In this document: one piece after another, positions 6,072 to 6,409 of the stretch
How the letters are laid out: each line of letters opens with the position of its first letter
Numbering within the stretch: position 1 is the stretch's first letter
Assembly: GCA_018609185.1 (NCBI GenBank)
Contig: JAHCSD010000042.1
Coordinates: forward strand, 1 to 6,409
Direction: 5' to 3'
Source: Patescibacteria group bacterium
GTDB taxonomy: Bacteria > Patescibacteriota > Minisyncoccia > JAHCSD01
DNA length: 6,409 bases
Translations under genes and position numbers: made by a program
The notes under the pieces: generated by a model
Databases searched by the model: none
The model's input: the letters and a program-made list of their open reading frames with translations, nothing else
Told to the model about the DNA's origin: nothing

Positions 6072-6100
6072 ATTTTAACATAAAATAGATTAACCAAGAA
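6072..6100 (-). promoter_or_regulatory. Candidate promoter of the AbrB-like / pilB / response regulator operon
   Basis: On the minus strand an extended -10 box TGTTAAAAT (6080-6072) stands 17 bases downstream of the weak -35 box TTCTTG (6100-6095). Transcription would start near 6066, just before the 38-bp palindrome. The -35 box matches poorly; the extended -10 is the main evidence. Confidence 0.5.
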
Positions 6101-6105
6101 CAGAA

Positions 6106-6136
6106 CAATGCAACGAAGTCTTTCCTCGTTGCATTG
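6106..6136. other. 11-bp perfect hairpin
   Basis: The arms 6106-6116 and 6126-6136 are perfectly complementary, with a 9-base loop. On the minus strand it is followed by a modest T-rich run (TTCTGTTCTT), so it may act as a weak terminator upstream of the AbrB-like promoter. On the + strand no T-run follows. Confidence 0.5.
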
Positions 6137-6151
6137 ACACGAGAGATGCGC

Positions 6152-6179
6152 TTGACATCCGATTCGAATAAACTACAAT
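6152..6179 (+). promoter_or_regulatory. Sigma70-like promoter pointing right
   Basis: A perfect -35 TTGACA (6152-6157) is followed by a 16-base spacer and TACAAT (6174-6179), one base off the -10 consensus. Transcription would start near 6186 and run into the hairpins at 6199-6267. No ORF follows inside the window. Its product is either a very short RNA or something beyond the right edge. Confidence 0.55.
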
Positions 6180-6198
6180 AAATGATTCGCTAAGGAAC

Positions 6199-6267
6199 AC
6201 CCTCCTTCGCCAAGGCTTCGGAAGGGTTTATTATTTGTCCAAATCTTTGATTTGGACAAATAATAAA
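6199..6267. other. Two adjacent hairpins between converging promoters
   Basis: The first hairpin pairs about 6199-6209 with 6219-6227 (nine pairs and a 2-base bulge) and is followed on + by TTTATTATTT, so it could stop the rightward transcript. The second is a perfect 19-bp stem (6227-6245 with 6249-6267) with a 3-base loop, and neither strand has a T-run after it. Its core TTTGTCCAA recalls hairpin 1 of leader copy A. Confidence 0.55.
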
Positions 6268-6373
6268 AAAGAGCGATGCCGAGGCATCGCTTTGTGGAAA
6301 GAGCAAAGGAAAAGAGCAAATTGAGGTTTCGGGTTTAGATTGGGGTAAAGAACAGGTGAAGCAGTAGCTTCAC
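6262..6373 (-). ncRNA. Candidate small RNA of about 110 nt
   Basis: A strong promoter at 6379-6407 and an intrinsic terminator at 6265-6291 delimit a short transcript with no ORF. It begins with a 7-bp hairpin (6367-6373 with 6356-6362, loop of four). It then has a long, apparently unpaired middle, two C/U-rich repeats (6297-6321), and the terminator. The middle contains 18 bases (6336-6319) perfectly complementary to bases 1355-1338 of the RNA at 1156-1385. Five to ten more pairs are possible beyond a bulge. This is the layout of a trans-acting antisense RNA. I know of no named family that fits. Confidence 0.68.
6265..6291 (-). terminator. Intrinsic terminator of the small RNA
   Basis: An 8-bp GC-rich stem (6272-6279 with 6284-6291, loop of four) is followed on the minus strand by C and six T residues (6270-6265), then TATTATT. 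The + strand lacks a T-run after the stem. Confidence 0.85.
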
Positions 6374-6378
6374 TTACT

Positions 6379-6407
6379 ATAATACGCGAGTCAGAAACCC
6401 GTGTCAA
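6379..6407 (-). promoter_or_regulatory. Sigma70-type promoter of the small RNA
   Basis: On the minus strand a perfect -35 TTGACA (6407-6402), a 17-base spacer and TATTAT (6384-6379) form a near-consensus promoter. The predicted start is near 6373, exactly where the first hairpin of the RNA begins. Confidence 0.8.
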
Positions 6408-6409
6408 GT

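Noticed and set aside
5954..6073. 39-residue ORF running through the 38-bp palindrome
   Set aside because: Its ATG overlaps the predicted -10 box, its product is the repetitive translation of the palindrome, and it ends inside the AbrB-like gene in another frame.
6158..6170. GATTCGAAT as a tRNA T-loop
   Set aside because: No acceptor, anticodon or D arm can be built around it, and it lies in the spacer of a good promoter.

Overview
The window looks like a piece of a Patescibacteria (CPR) genome, most likely Parcubacteria-like. This rests on the gene style: tiny AbrB-type and two-helix membrane proteins, a bacterial PH-domain protein, type IV pilus ATPases, start codons without a clear Shine-Dalgarno sequence, and many palindromic intergenic repeats. 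No rRNA or other taxonomic marker is present, so the placement is an inference.

Left part (1-2739, mostly + strand): the 3' part of a PilB/GspE-type pilus assembly ATPase enters from the left edge and ends at 1156. The next 250 bases hold no protein gene. On the minus strand they carry a complete RNA gene: a sigma70-like promoter (TTGACA, 17-base spacer, TAATAT) whose -35 box lies inside the ruvB start, a body of about 230 nt closed by a 21-bp stem, and an intrinsic terminator whose U-tract overlaps the pilB stop codon. ruvB (Holliday junction helicase) follows on the + strand, then a 68-residue two-helix membrane protein.

Middle part (2740-4061): a bacterial PH-domain membrane protein on + and a single-domain response regulator on - converge on a shared bidirectional terminator. 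Each is preceded by the same kind of multi-hairpin spacer (2740-2884 and 3890-4061). Both spacers begin right after the upstream stop codon and end with the same bases before the ATG. Their arms are identical over 30 and 19 bases.

Right part (4062-6409): a full-length 573-residue PilB/GspE ATPase on the minus strand lies downstream of a very small AbrB-like gene. That gene follows a candidate promoter and a perfect 38-bp palindrome, which could be an autoregulatory operator. AbrB-like, pilB and response regulator probably form one minus-strand operon. The last 340 bases appear to have no protein gene. They hold several strong hairpins, a + strand promoter, and a complete small-RNA unit on the minus strand (promoter TTGACA-N17-TATTAT, about 110 nt, intrinsic terminator).

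The most notable signal links the two RNA genes. The small RNA at 6262-6373 contains an 18-base stretch perfectly complementary to the RNA at 1156-1385, and that stretch covers most of a predicted 16-nt loop there. This suggests a trans-acting RNA pair, or a partial inverted duplicate. All RNA structures were folded by eye.
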